64,000 nucleotides of DNA, taken from positions 496,001 to 560,000 of the forward strand of contig DASUNM010000023.1 of assembly GCA_036277115.1 (NCBI GenBank), in the 5' to 3' direction. Numbering within the stretch: the first letter of the stretch is position 1; the number at the start of each line of letters is the position of its first letter. A model generated the notes under the pieces. It saw only the letters and a list, made by a program, of their open reading frames with translations, was not told the DNA's origin and did no database searches. Shown in pieces: positions 44,607 to 53,398 of the stretch. A program made the translations under genes and the position numbers. Source of the stretch: Pyrinomonadaceae bacterium (GTDB lineage Bacteria; Acidobacteriota; Blastocatellia; Pyrinomonadales; Pyrinomonadaceae).

Positions 44607-45629
44607 TTACTGCGGGCGGAGGATCCGCACCATCCGCTCTTCTTTCTTCTTCTGCTGCTCTCTTCTTACTTCGGCTTCAGACATCTGCGGGTCGCGCCAA
44701 TTGTCCAGAATTCCGACCTGGTGCACACACTGAATGGTACAGGTGGGCGCGCACCATTTTTCGGTCTTGTACTCGCGCTTGAAATCTTCCATCGTGTACT
44801 CTTCGAGCGGAATTCCCGGAAAGCCGCGCTGTTGCGAGCACCAGTGAACCTTGCCGTCTTCGCAGATGTACAGATAACGCGAACCTGAACGGCAGCGCCA
44901 TTCGTAGGGTTTGCCTTCAGCGATGCTGTCCTGAAACCAATTTAGCCGCGCGTGATCTTTATTTCCGAGCTTCTTCACCGCGTGAAAGACTTCCTTCTCT
45001 TTCTCAGTCAGCGGCTTTAACGTTCCGTCTCCGTCATGAATTACGCCCACCGTCGTCGAAAAGCCGAGCTCGACCGCTCGTTTGGCAACCGTCAACGCGT
45101 CCTCGGGCTTCTTGATACCGCCGCCAATCACTGAATTAATATTGATGTGAAAGTCGGAATGCTCTGACAGGTAACGGAGTTTCTTGTCCAGCACGCGCAG
45201 GCTCTTGCGCGAAACTTCGTCGGGATCGACGTTATCGATGCTGATTTGCAGGTATTCGAGACCCGCCGCATTCAAACGCTTAATGCGATCCGGAGTGAAG
45301 TAATAACCGTTCGAAATCAGCCCCGCGATGATTCCGTGCGAACGTATGTGCCGAATGATGTCGTCGAGTTGAGGATGCATCATCGGCTCGCCGCCTGAAA
45401 TGGTGATGACTGAGGTCCCAAGTTCCGCCAGCTTATCCAGTCGCCGCTTCATCACGTCGAGCGGCACCGGCTTCGACGTCTGATCGTATTCATTGCAGTA
45501 ACCGCAGGCGAGATTGCAACGGCGCATCGGAATGATGTGCGCCAGTACAACGTGGTTCGTCGATAGCAGCGCCTTGCTGATGAAAGCTGCTTCGCGAACT
45601 TTTAACTTTAAGAAGGTGCTCTTGCGCAT
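44607..45629 (-). CDS. Radical SAM protein with a six-cysteine C-terminal region
   Basis: 340 residues. The [4Fe-4S]-SAM motif CNLACGYC (C38, C42, C45) is followed by [10 protein letters not shown] and LISNGYYFT. The C-terminus has C246, C256, C264, C293, C297 and C301 ([30 protein letters not shown]), consistent with a SPASM- or twitch-like auxiliary cluster. The basic tail ([12 protein letters not shown]) is unusual. No peptide substrate gene or partner is adjacent, so the modification is not assigned. Confidence 0.85.
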   Translation of the reverse strand: MRKSTFLKLKVREAAFISKALLSTNHVVLAHIIPMRRCNLACGYCNEYDQTSKPVPLDVMKRRLDKLAELGTSVITISGGEPMMHPQLDDIIRHIRSHGIIAGLISNGYYFTPDRIKRLNAAGLEYLQISIDNVDPDEVSRKSLRVLDKKLRYLSEHSDFHININSVIGGGIKKPEDALTVAKRAVELGFSTTVGVIHDGDGTLKPLTEKEKEVFHAVKKLGNKDHARLNWFQDSIAEGKPYEWRCRSGSRYLYICEDGKVHWCSQQRGFPGIPLEEYTMEDFKREYKTEKWCAPTCTIQCVHQVGILDNWRDPQMSEAEVRREQQKKKEERMVRILRPQ

Positions 45630-45705
45630 CTTGCTTGTCAGGATCCCGACATGTCCAGGAATCGGAACTCAATTAGAATTTGAAGAATATGCTGAGCGCT
45701 TTTGT

Positions 45706-45789
45706 AGCGCAAGTTGTTAACTTGCGACGCGTGCGAAATTACCAGCTGGCGCTATAAACGCGAAGGGCTTCGGTTTCCCAAAGCCCTTC
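45706..45789. repeat. Two hairpins between the LolA-like and radical SAM genes
   Basis: CGCAAGTT/AACTTGCG forms an 8-bp hairpin around 45708-45726. GAAGGGCTT (45762-45770) pairs with AAGCCCTTC (45781-45789). The second may terminate the LolA-like transcript, although there is no good T-run on the minus strand. Confidence 0.6.
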
Positions 45790-45811
45790 TTCACTGAAAC
45801 TGTAACCGCAG

Positions 45812-46519
45812 TTAACCCTTGATAATCTTGACGCCCGAGCCAAGGTTCAGCTTGAACTGATCCATGGGCAGCGACGGGTTGCGTTCGACATTGCTCAAAC
45901 GGACCGTGGTCGAGTCGTCATTCTTCTCAACCATCTTGGTCTGCACGGGCATGCCGTCCTTGTCGACCCACACTTCGATGTATTTATAGCTGGCCGAGCC
46001 ACTTGGTATCGCTCTGAAGTGCTGTGTCCAAACGTTTCCCCAGAGCGTCTCTTCACGGACGTCCTGGAATTCGCCGAACTTGGTGCGCAGCTGCGCCGCC
46101 GACATATTCATCAGCGCCAGCACGTCGCTGTCACGTTCGGTCTTCATTCTTCCAGTCTTTCCAACATAAGCCTGGTTCAGTCGCGGCTGGTATAGCGTGT
46201 AGTTGCCGTTGGCAACCGCCAGAATTTCATGCTTCGGACGCTGCCACTCAAGCCGGACAAACGCGCTGCTGTTGCCGGCCGCGCCCGGAATGTAGAGCAC
46301 AAGACCAGAGTAGGTATCCTTGTCGCGCAGCTGCGAGTTGTACTTCTCCATCTGGATGTTGGCGCGCATCGACTTCAGGCTGCGTTTGTTCTTTTCCAAC
46401 CGACCGATGATGGAGCTGATCAGTCCCGCGGTTTGTCCGTGGGCAGGCGTGGCCGGGAGAAAGGCCACGGCTGAAACCAGCAAAGCGATGGATAAAATAT
46501 GGGGAACGAACTTTTTCAT
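45812..46519 (-). CDS. LolA-like outer-membrane lipoprotein carrier family protein
   Basis: 235 residues from the ATG at 46519 (AGGAAAGG upstream). Signal peptide (MKKFVPHILSIALLVSAVAF, cleaved near AHGQ). The mature part has the half-barrel pattern of LolA/LolB-like proteins: IIGRLEKNKRSLKSMRANIQ, AFVRLEWQRPKHEILAVANG, NYTLYQPRLNQAYVGK, YIEVWVDKDGMPVQTKMVEK and STTVRLSNVERNPSLPMDQF. LolA shuttles lipoproteins across the periplasm. An ABC transporter and a DUF4292-like protein lie in the same cluster. Confidence 0.8.
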   Translation of the reverse strand: MKKFVPHILSIALLVSAVAFLPATPAHGQTAGLISSIIGRLEKNKRSLKSMRANIQMEKYNSQLRDKDTYSGLVLYIPGAAGNSSAFVRLEWQRPKHEILAVANGNYTLYQPRLNQAYVGKTGRMKTERDSDVLALMNMSAAQLRTKFGEFQDVREETLWGNVWTQHFRAIPSGSASYKYIEVWVDKDGMPVQTKMVEKNDDSTTVRLSNVERNPSLPMDQFKLNLGSGVKIIKG

Positions 46520-46633
46520 AATACCTTTCCTCAAAACTCTTTCCTCACCAAAACTTAAGGCCCATACGGGCCCCGGGTTAAGATGCCGAACATGCCATCC
46601 TGGATGCGCTAGCCCGGCTAATGATGCCCTGAA

Positions 46634-46661
46634 ATTATAGATTATGGTCAGCGAATGTCAA
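46634..46661 (-). promoter_or_regulatory. Consensus sigma70 promoter of the LolA-like gene
   Basis: On the minus strand TTGACA (46661-46656), a 16-base spacer, and TATAAT (46639-46634): both hexamers are perfect. The -35 box lies across the stop of the upstream gene. A ~110-base leader follows before the ATG at 46519. Confidence 0.88.
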
Positions 46662-46965
46662 CCTCATATCCGATTAACTTTCCGGCGCTGTCCCGACGTT
46701 CGCGAACTGCCGTGACGTTGCTTTCGGGCTTGCCCGCAAGCTCCCTCGCGCGGCGTTCGATATTGCCCCTATCTGGTTGTGCACCAACAAGTTCGGCGGA
46801 CAATATCACCGTGCGCTGGGGTCGGAATTCACTGTTCTGAAACCATGATTTCGGTGTCAGAAAGATGAAAACCAGGATTAACACGCACAACACATCCCAC
46901 TGCCAGGACGTGCGGGGATAGTTCCAAAACACAATCTTCTTGGCTGTACTCGAGAAGAAGCTCAT
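46648..46965 (-). CDS. Small single-pass membrane protein, unknown
   Basis: 105 residues from the ATG at 46965 (a TTG at 47016 in the same frame would add 17 residues). One transmembrane helix (WQWDVLCVLILVFIFLTPKS) is followed by a periplasmic domain ending in AVRERRDSAGKLIGYEVDIR. Not recognised. The gene stands between the LolD-like and LolA-like genes, all on the same strand, so a role in the same envelope system is possible. Confidence 0.6.
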   Translation of the reverse strand: MSFFSSTAKKIVFWNYPRTSWQWDVLCVLILVFIFLTPKSWFQNSEFRPQRTVILSAELVGAQPDRGNIERRARELAGKPESNVTAVRERRDSAGKLIGYEVDIR

Positions 46966-47095
46966 GGCGCTAACTGCGCGAAATCTATCCGAACCAGCCG
47001 CGGTTGTCGAGTGCAATCACAGTTCCACGCCGACATTCGCGAGAACTAAGCTGAACCTGAATTCGAACTGCAGCAAAACTTGTCCAGGAGAGAGA

Positions 47096-47797
47096 CTAAG
47101 CCGCGACGATGTGACCGTCGCGCATTTGAATGATTCGGCCGCAAGCCGCGGCGGCTTCAGGATTGTGGGTGATCATAATGATCGTTTGGTTGAAGCGCCG
47201 ATTGAGTTCCTGAAACATGTTCAGCACGATGGCTGAGTTTTCAGAGTCGAGGTTACCTGTCGGCTCGTCCGCCAGCACGATCGCGGGCTGAGTTATGACT
47301 GCACGAGCCAGCGCGACGCGCTGCTGTTCACCCCCGGACAGTTCCAGCGGCTTATGATGCATCTTGTCTTCGAGCCGCAGCATCCCCAGGATTTCGCGGC
47401 GACGCTCGGGATCGCCGGCGCCATTGCCGTGAATCCGCTCCGCGAGTCGCAAGTTACCGTCAGCGGTCAGCGTGGGAAACAGATTGAATCGTTGAAATAC
47501 GAAACCGATCTTGCGCCGGCGGATGTCGGTTCGTTTTGCATCCGAAGCGGCCGTAAGGTCTTCGCCATCGATAATGATGCGGCCTTTCGTCGGAGTCAGC
47601 AATCCACCCAGCAAATGCAGCATCGTTGACTTACCACAGCCAGACGGGCCCATCACGGCGACAAACTCTCCGGCCTGAACCTCGAGCGACACTCCGCGCA
47701 ATGCCGGCACGTCGACCTTGCCGATGCGATAAGTCTTCTCGAGTTTTTCGGCTTTAAGAATTGCCACTTTCTTTCCTGTTGCTGCCGCGGACGCCAT
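47096..47797 (-). CDS. LolD/MacB-type ABC transporter ATP-binding protein
   Basis: 233 residues from the ATG at 47797, one base after the permease stop; a longer reading frame to 47866 lies inside the permease gene. Walker [11 protein letters not shown]-loop [16 protein letters not shown], signature LSGGEQQR, Walker [17 protein letters not shown] and switch His IITHNPEAA are complete. This group powers FtsX-type permeases in lipoprotein release or mechanotransmission. Partner: 47799-48899. Confidence 0.93.
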   Translation of the reverse strand: MASAAATGKKVAILKAEKLEKTYRIGKVDVPALRGVSLEVQAGEFVAVMGPSGCGKSTMLHLLGGLLTPTKGRIIIDGEDLTAASDAKRTDIRRRKIGFVFQRFNLFPTLTADGNLRLAERIHGNGAGDPERRREILGMLRLEDKMHHKPLELSGGEQQRVALARAVITQPAIVLADEPTGNLDSENSAIVLNMFQELNRRFNQTIIMITHNPEAAAACGRIIQMRDGHIVAA

Positions 47798-47798
47798 T

Positions 47799-48899
47799 CT
47801 ATTCGTATGCCAGAGCCTGCACTGGATCAAGATTCGCCGCGCGCATCGCCGGATAAAGCGCGCCAATCGCGCCGCCTACCAATCCAATCGCCGCGGCGAC
47901 CAGCGCCCAGTTCCAGCCGTATTCAAACAGCAGGCCAGTCGATTTGTGAATCAGGAATCCCGCTCCCAAAGCGATGCCAAAACCGAGAACCAGTCCCAGT
48001 GCGCTGATTAAAAGAGCTTCCCGTTCGATCTCGCCGACGATGTAAGCACGCGAAGCCCCCATGGCTTTCAAGATGCCGATTTCACGAGTGCGTTCAGTGA
48101 TCGTGGTATGCATCGCCAGCATTACGACCAGCGCACTAACGACGGCGGCCAGGGCGACGAGAATCCGCAAGAAGACTCCCAAACTCGGAATTGAACTTTC
48201 TACACTCGCAAACACGTCCTTTGTGAATTGCACGTTGTTGCCGGGTAGTTCCTGATCGATTCTTCGCGCCACCGCGACCGGATCAGCCGTCTGTTTCGTC
48301 TTGATCAGGATGTAAGTACACTTTTCCGGGGCCTCGAGCGTTTCCTGAAGTGAAGCAAGCGCGAGCTTTTGGCGCGCGCCCGACTCCGGCGCGTAGATGC
48401 CCACCACCGTGTACAGCTTGTCGCCAAAAATTTTCAAGGTGCTTCCGACCGGATGGTTCCGCGAGGCCTTCGTCTGATCAATAACCACTTCTAAATTTCC
48501 CTGTGGCGCGCGACCGTCGATTATTCGCAGATCATTCATCCGCGCAAATTCCTTCCAGTCAACGCCCTCGATCTGATCGAACCCCAGCGTGCCACTCGGA
48601 TAAATGTGGCGAATAACCGGCGTCGCAGCCTCAACTCCCTCAATTTGCAGAAGCCGGTCAACGTATTTCGTGCTCAGATTTGTGCTTGACGCAGTCACGT
48701 GCATCGACCCCTTGCGCGTGAAGATGATCTCGCCCCGCACGTTGCTCGAGCGCCGCTGCAAATCGTTCGACATGCCTCGCGTCAGTCCAGTAAACAGCAT
48801 CACCAGCGCCACGCCCAACGCCACACCGATTATGCTGATCGCTGAGCGCAGGGGCCGCTGCCGAATGTTTGAGGTGACCAGACTGTCGAAGACTTTCAT
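47799..48899 (-). CDS. FtsX-type ABC permease (LolC/E- or MacB-like)
   Basis: 366 residues: N-terminal helix ([21 protein letters not shown]), a large periplasmic domain (~45-245), then three C-terminal helices ([60 protein letters not shown]), the classic LolC/MacB topology. The coupling region [20 protein letters not shown] contacts the ATPase. Followed one base later by its ATPase gene. LolCDE versus antibiotic export cannot be decided from sequence; LolA- and LolB-like neighbours favour lipoprotein transport. Confidence 0.88.
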   Translation of the reverse strand: MKVFDSLVTSNIRQRPLRSAISIIGVALGVALVMLFTGLTRGMSNDLQRRSSNVRGEIIFTRKGSMHVTASSTNLSTKYVDRLLQIEGVEAATPVIRHIYPSGTLGFDQIEGVDWKEFARMNDLRIIDGRAPQGNLEVVIDQTKASRNHPVGSTLKIFGDKLYTVVGIYAPESGARQKLALASLQETLEAPEKCTYILIKTKQTADPVAVARRIDQELPGNNVQFTKDVFASVESSIPSLGVFLRILVALAAVVSALVVMLAMHTTITERTREIGILKAMGASRAYIVGEIEREALLISALGLVLGFGIALGAGFLIHKSTGLLFEYGWNWALVAAAIGLVGGAIGALYPAMRAANLDPVQALAYE

Positions 48900-49050
48900 G
48901 CCGCTTACAAACGCAAAATATTAACCCAAGCGCCGGAGTTCGCCTAACTAGTCGTTCCCCGGGCGACGCGGATAATTCTCTTTGCAATCCTTTGCGACTT
49001 TTGGGTCTATCACCGCGCGCTGGAAATGAAATACGGGATTTGCGCCGCTT

Positions 49051-50100
49051 TCAAGGCTTCTTGGGCGCGTCAAGATCGACTTCGGGCAGATTGTTCTTGT
49101 TTTCCAGCACGAACACGTCGAGCGGGTATTCTCGATCCAGCACAACGGATTCAGGAGATTGGTAGGTAAGACTAAGCTGGTAATGATCCTGGGGACGAGT
49201 CAGGCTGATTTTAGTCGGCAGGGTGACGTTCTGTTCGCCGACGGGTTTGAAGTCTGAATAGGTAACGTCGGTGGTTAGCGCCCCGCGATCGTCGAAGGTT
49301 TGCAGACGCGAAAAATTAACGCCGCCGACGCGATTAAACCAGAATCTTCGCAGCAGCCGCGCCGAACCATTCCCCAGAGTTTGCAGTTCATCCAGGAAAT
49401 AGTAGCCGCGCACTACACGCTTCTTGCTGGCCGGATCCTTCTCAGATTGAAAGAACTCGCTGCGCGCATACAACAAGCCCGCGGCTTGCGTGTCGATGGG
49501 ACGTATCAGGACCGCGTCGGTCAGATGCTGGGGACGCAAATTCGACAGGGCCTTCACCGCCTGGGCTTCCTGATTTGCTTTACCCGTCGCCGTCGCGTCA
49601 CTAGTCCCATCCAATCTTGCGTAAGCGGCGGCGTTCGTGCCACGGAAGAATTTCTTGTATTTAGATTCTCCCTGGAAAATCGCTATGCGAAAGTGCTCGC
49701 CGTCTGAAGTCATCTGCGCGATATCTGAAGCGATCAACGGGGCCTGAACAATCAGGTAAACCTTGCCGGGACGCTGCACAATAATCTGTCCGTCGGCGGT
49801 GCGATATTTCTCAGCGATGCCGGCTGTGGCGAATGACGTGTCCTCGAATTGAATGTCGACTTTCGCGCGAATCGTGCGAACTGCGACGAGGCTGTTAACC
49901 ATCGCGATGAGCTGCGCTGTGTCAGCCTCAGCCAGTGGTGTCAGGAGTCTCTCAACTTCGACTGATTTCTTCGCAAACCTGCCGAACAGGTTGCAGGCGG
50001 ACTGAGTCGCCAGGCATAGCACGAGCAAAACGGTAAGAATGGCGCTGCGGGCCCTAAATCGCGCGATTTTGGTCGGCATAATGAAGGCCGGCGCCTTCAA
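49051..50100 (-). CDS. Outer-membrane lipoprotein-sorting-like (DUF4292/LolB-fold) protein
   Basis: 349 residues; the start at 50100 or 50079 cannot be decided. A lipoprotein-like signal ends in TQSAC, with Cys near residue 36. The rest shows a LolA/LolB-type half-barrel: AKVDIQFEDTSFATAGIAEK, GQIIVQRPGKVYLIVQAPLI, FRIAIFQGESKYKKFFRGTN, QTFDDRGALTTDVTYSDFKP and VTLPTKISLTRPQDHYQLSL. A LolB-like acceptor is plausible given the upstream-facing ABC and LolA-like genes on the same strand. Promoter at 50140-50168. Confidence 0.72.
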   Translation of the reverse strand: MKAPAFIMPTKIARFRARSAILTVLLVLCLATQSACNLFGRFAKKSVEVERLLTPLAEADTAQLIAMVNSLVAVRTIRAKVDIQFEDTSFATAGIAEKYRTADGQIIVQRPGKVYLIVQAPLIASDIAQMTSDGEHFRIAIFQGESKYKKFFRGTNAAAYARLDGTSDATATGKANQEAQAVKALSNLRPQHLTDAVLIRPIDTQAAGLLYARSEFFQSEKDPASKKRVVRGYYFLDELQTLGNGSARLLRRFWFNRVGGVNFSRLQTFDDRGALTTDVTYSDFKPVGEQNVTLPTKISLTRPQDHYQLSLTYQSPESVVLDREYPLDVFVLENKNNLPEVDLDAPKKP

Positions 50101-50139
50101 TGAAAACGCCGGCGTGGCCTGGTGAATCTCGGCGGAGTC

Positions 50140-50168
50140 ACGCTAACAAAGCGCGTTCGCCGTGTCAA
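50140..50168 (-). promoter_or_regulatory. Sigma70 promoter of the DUF4292-like gene
   Basis: On the minus strand TTGACA (50168-50163), a 17-base spacer, TAGCGT (50145-50140). About 40 bases upstream of the first possible start. The intervening GCCGGCG-rich inverted repeats could be regulatory. Confidence 0.7.
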
Positions 50169-50221
50169 CGCAATGTCCGGCTCTATTTGGAGTGCGCCGG
50201 CTTGACGGCGCTTTGCATTTC

Positions 50222-50255
50222 AAAAAAAGCGGCGACGCTGTCGGTCGCGTCGCCG
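50222..50255 (-). terminator. Intrinsic terminator of the secreted Gly/Thr-rich protein gene
   Basis: CGGCGACGC/GCGTCGCCG form a perfect 9-bp stem (50247-50255 with 50230-50238), followed on the minus strand by CTTTTTTTG. Confidence 0.92.
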
Positions 50256-50284
50256 TAGGTAGCAAGAGAGTCGCGTGGAAAAAC

Positions 50285-51088
50285 TTACTGACGTGTTCCC
50301 GCATTGGTTGAGCTGCTGACGAGCAGATTGAACGTCGCCCCGCTCTCCAGACGCACATTGCCGGTGTTGAGACTGAGCGTTGAGCCGCCTTCCGCAGAAG
50401 CGGTGGTTGACTGTTTGATTTGTAACCCCTTGAGCGAACCAGTCAGATTACCTGCCGTGCTGGTTGTCGCCCCAACTGTACTGCCGACGGCGTTGGTCGT
50501 CGTGCCGGCGACATTGCCGACAGTCGAAGTGGTCGTATTAACAGTTCCGCCAACTGCGTTACCCACGCCGCCAAGCAATCCGCCGCCGCCTGACGATCGC
50601 GTTGTCGTGCGCGTGCTCGAAGATGCCATCGCGTCAGATTCGACCGACGAATCCGTCGCGCGGGTCTGTGAACGCGCTTGCGTAATCGAAACGATTGACG
50701 CGGTGATGGGCATGTCGAGTGAGCCTTTCTGCAAACGATCGAACGCGACTCCGATACGCGACTCGCCGTTTGATTTAGAGTGCTGCTGCACTTCCGTAAC
50801 ATGACCGATCAGCTTTGCACCCTTCGGCACGATCACTTCGCCGTTCTGCTTCAGGGCCTGAGTTGTCTTAAGTACGACCGTGTCGCCGACCTTGGTGCGC
50901 TTTGCGTCCAACGAATTTTCCAGTTGTGCCGCCAACGCAGTGTTGGAGGCGAGGTTCACTTCACGACCTTGCTTTGAAACACTCGTTTCATTGCCGGCTG
51001 ACGCGTTGCCGCTGGTCTTCGTCTTTTGTGCGACCGCGACTGATGTCGAAACTGCAAGGACGAGAACTATTAATAGAAGCCTTTTCAT
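50285..51088 (-). CDS. Secreted protein with a Gly/Thr/Val-rich low-complexity domain
   Basis: 267 residues with GGAGGG before the ATG. Signal peptide (MKRLLLIVLVLAVSTSVAVA). Residues ~45-140 look like a folded beta domain (AKRTKVGDTVVLKTTQALKQ, EVIVPKGAKLIGHVTEVQQH, RIGVAFDRLQKGSLDMPITA), reminiscent of TrbI/VirB10-type C-terminal segments. Residues ~165-225 are a repetitive linker rich in GNV, GST and TTT units. Function not known. Own terminator and probably its own promoter. Confidence 0.7.
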   Translation of the reverse strand: MKRLLLIVLVLAVSTSVAVAQKTKTSGNASAGNETSVSKQGREVNLASNTALAAQLENSLDAKRTKVGDTVVLKTTQALKQNGEVIVPKGAKLIGHVTEVQQHSKSNGESRIGVAFDRLQKGSLDMPITASIVSITQARSQTRATDSSVESDAMASSSTRTTTRSSGGGGLLGGVGNAVGGTVNTTTSTVGNVAGTTTNAVGSTVGATTSTAGNLTGSLKGLQIKQSTTASAEGGSTLSLNTGNVRLESGATFNLLVSSSTNAGTRQ

Positions 51089-51312
51089 ATTTACCCTCCG
51101 ATGATCATGGCGCAGCGCGCCTTATGTGTTGGGCCAATCCGTCGGGCACGTGCGTTGGCCGCAAGAAGTCTCTCGGTGCGTTGATGCAGAGGATTGCAGG
51201 GGCGGTTGCCGTCAGCAACGGCACAGTTTGGTTGCGATTTAGTTGTAAGACGAGCGGCGGGGCACAGTCCGGCCCATTTGTGCAGTGGTCGGGATAAAAC
51301 GGGTCGTCGGGA

Positions 51313-51468
51313 CTACAGGTGACAGGGAGCGTGTTCGCAGCCGCAACCGATTTCCATTACATGCGATTTGTCGGCTTCCTTACAGTATTCGCTGCAATAC
51401 TTACTTCCCTCTTCGGCCGCACAGTCGCATGGACCATGTTTACACTTGTTCGATGTTTCGTCAGCCAT
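51313..51468 (-). CDS. Bacterial metallothionein
   Basis: 51 residues, with GAGGTGA six bases before the ATG. The translation (MADETSNKCKHGPCDCAAEE... ending GCGCEHAPCHL) has eight Cys (9, 14, 16, 25, 29, 42, 44, 49) and four His (11, 36, 46, 50), arranged as CKHGPCDC, KYCSEYC and GCGCEHAPC. This matches the SmtA/BmtA metallothionein plan, in which a zinc-finger-like fold holds a cluster of Zn, Cd or Cu ions. A promoter lies just upstream. No metal-responsive regulator gene is adjacent. Confidence 0.88.
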   Translation of the reverse strand: MADETSNKCKHGPCDCAAEEGSKYCSEYCKEADKSHVMEIGCGCEHAPCHL

Positions 51469-51516
51469 TACTTCACCTCAACGAACGAACGGGATCAGCT
51501 TTTCGGGGGATGGCTT

Positions 51517-51545
51517 ATCGTAGGCCGCCAGGAATGACGGGTCAA
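51517..51545 (-). promoter_or_regulatory. Sigma70 promoter of the metallothionein gene
   Basis: On the minus strand TTGACC (51545-51540), a 17-base spacer, TACGAT (51522-51517). A leader of about 40 bases follows. No SmtB-type inverted repeat was recognised. Confidence 0.75.
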
Positions 51546-51570
51546 GCGCGTAGGTTTAGCGCAGTGTCAC

Positions 51571-52488
51571 CTACTTCAATGCACTAGACAGCCAATGCAT
51601 GATGTTCAGTGCCAGTTGCCGGTTATCAATTCCGGGACGGTTCATTCCGAACTTCATTTGATTCGGACCGGCAAGTTGGGCTGAAAGCATCGCCGCCTCA
51701 CCAAGAAAAACCGCGCGGCCCTTACCAAACTTCATCGCGATGCCCTGCGCACGGCCGGCTGCGGAAATCGGCTTAGTGTCGGAGCCCGGCATCAGGTCTT
51801 TAGCGGTGTCGGCTAATCTCATGAAAGCAAAACTCGACGCCGGCCCCTTCAGCGACTGTCCGGTAAACGCGATAACTTTGTTCACACGTTCATCAGAGCG
51901 TCGTCCGCGTGTAATCGCATGATCGGCGAGGCGTCCACTTTCGCGGGTGTACACGATGAAGCCTGGGTTCTGGGTCTCTTTCTCGAAGTTCTGCTCGTCT
52001 GCGGTGTACTGCTTGCTCATGTGGATCTCAAACCGCTCACCGAGAATCTGAGTTGCGCCTCCCACCGGCGCATGGTCGGCGATTAAGAGCAACGCGCCAC
52101 CTTTCCTGACCCAATCCCGCACTGCATCGCATTCTTCAGCAGTAAACGCAGGGTTAGATGCCGTCGGCGCATTCATCTGGGCCGCGCCCATCGCGTTTGC
52201 GATGACGAGTATCTTAAAACCCTTAAGCGTTGCCGCCGAGAATTTCTCTTTGTTAGGCGTGACTTGATAGCCGTCGCTGGTGATTAGATCGGCGAACGGT
52301 TTGTAGCGTCCGCCGGCCGTGTGAAAATTGTTGTGCGCCTCGTCAAAGAGAACCTTGGGCCCCTTCTTCTTGTATGCCGGACGATCAACCTTAGTACTGA
52401 AATCCGGATCGGCGACTTGTTGGGCGCTGACGAGGCAGATCAGACAGGCCCAAATGGCGAGAAGATTAAGGGTTTTCATAGTCCTCAT
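51571..52488 (-). CDS. Secreted DUF4350/GATase-like protein
   Basis: 305 residues with a signal peptide (MKTLNLLAIWACLICLVSAQ from the second Met). A flavodoxin-like class I glutamine-amidotransferase-like fold is suggested by GPKVLFDEAHNNFHT, FKILVIANAMGAAQM, VRDWVRKGGALLLIADHAPV and GRAVFLGEAAMLSAQL; no catalytic Cys is visible at the usual elbow. The function is unknown; a periplasmic sensor or binding role is possible. It overlaps the upstream TonB-domain gene by four bases. Confidence 0.72.
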   Translation of the reverse strand: MRTMKTLNLLAIWACLICLVSAQQVADPDFSTKVDRPAYKKKGPKVLFDEAHNNFHTAGGRYKPFADLITSDGYQVTPNKEKFSAATLKGFKILVIANAMGAAQMNAPTASNPAFTAEECDAVRDWVRKGGALLLIADHAPVGGATQILGERFEIHMSKQYTADEQNFEKETQNPGFIVYTRESGRLADHAITRGRRSDERVNKVIAFTGQSLKGPASSFAFMRLADTAKDLMPGSDTKPISAAGRAQGIAMKFGKGRAVFLGEAAMLSAQLAGPNQMKFGMNRPGIDNRQLALNIMHWLSSALK

Positions 52489-53390
52489 GGCGCGACAAAG
52501 TTGTAGACGATAACGCCCGACACCTTCACTGGCTGACCCATGAGGCGTGTTGGGGTGAAGACTGACTTATAAGCAGCCTCGATTGCCGCCTCTCGCAGAC
52601 TTTCTGCACCTTCAATCGCTTCCGCACTAATTACTTTCCCGAATTCATCGATCACAATTCGCACCCTCACCGGGCCTTCATCGCGATTCTTCCGGGCCGC
52701 TTTTGGATATGCAGGCTTAGCCAGCGACAACGCTTTACCATTGAGCACGCCACCCGTAATTGGAGCAGCTTTTCGCGGCCACGGCTCGGGCGGTAACTCC
52801 TGGACGGAGTACCCGCCCGACTTGTTTATGACATTCGTTACGTCTGGCTCGTCATCGTTATTCATCTTGCCCAGAGCAAAAGACGTGAAGAATCGGCGCG
52901 CATCCGAATCATTTGCGTCAGCGCCGAGTACCACTAGCGCGCACAGCGAAGTTTCGGTGGCGATGAATCGAGCAACGCCTTTATATTCACCAAGCTGAAG
53001 GTGATACTGCTTAATGATTGTCGACCCTTCGGACAAGTCCTGATGAAACGTCAATGATCCTGGCGTCCCCTCAGCGCTTATAAGCGACCACTCCATCGCT
53101 GTGGCGAATTCAGGAAAGTTGGACAGGGCGGGCACGCGATCATCCGTCGTCCGGACGAAAGAAGCGATCGCGTAACGGCGGCCGTGAGCTACCGAATACA
53201 AAACGCGAGCAGAGACTGTCCTCGTCGCGCTCAAAGGAACTACCCGAGTTACGCTCTGGGCGACAGTCGGCATCGTGACCGTGAATGACGCTCCGGGAGG
53301 CGCAATCTTCTTCCATTGCTCCTGCGCATGGATCGACACTGAATAGATTAAAAGCGTTAACGCGAGTCCGATCAGTTTTGAAAGTCGCAT
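52485..53390 (-). CDS. Exported protein with C-terminal TonB domain
   Basis: 301 residues: signal peptide (1-22), an uncharacterised middle (~25-180, WKKIAPPGASFTVTMPTVAQ), then a TonB C-terminal domain (~215-300: AKPAYPKAARKNRDEGPVRV, IDEFGKVISAEAIEGAESLR, AIEAAYKSVFTPTRLMGQPV). There is no transmembrane anchor or Pro-rich spacer, so it is not a classical energy-transducing TonB. Such TonB_C lipoproteins and secreted proteins are abundant in Acidobacteria, with unclear roles. Confidence 0.82.
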   Translation of the reverse strand: MRLSKLIGLALTLLIYSVSIHAQEQWKKIAPPGASFTVTMPTVAQSVTRVVPLSATRTVSARVLYSVAHGRRYAIASFVRTTDDRVPALSNFPEFATAMEWSLISAEGTPGSLTFHQDLSEGSTIIKQYHLQLGEYKGVARFIATETSLCALVVLGADANDSDARRFFTSFALGKMNNDDEPDVTNVINKSGGYSVQELPPEPWPRKAAPITGGVLNGKALSLAKPAYPKAARKNRDEGPVRVRIVIDEFGKVISAEAIEGAESLREAAIEAAYKSVFTPTRLMGQPVKVSGVIVYNFVAP

Positions 53391-53398
53391 GATTGCTC

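Noticed and set aside
51319-51537. 72-codon forward frame
   Set aside because: It is antisense to the metallothionein, which has better motif, ribosome-binding site and promoter support.
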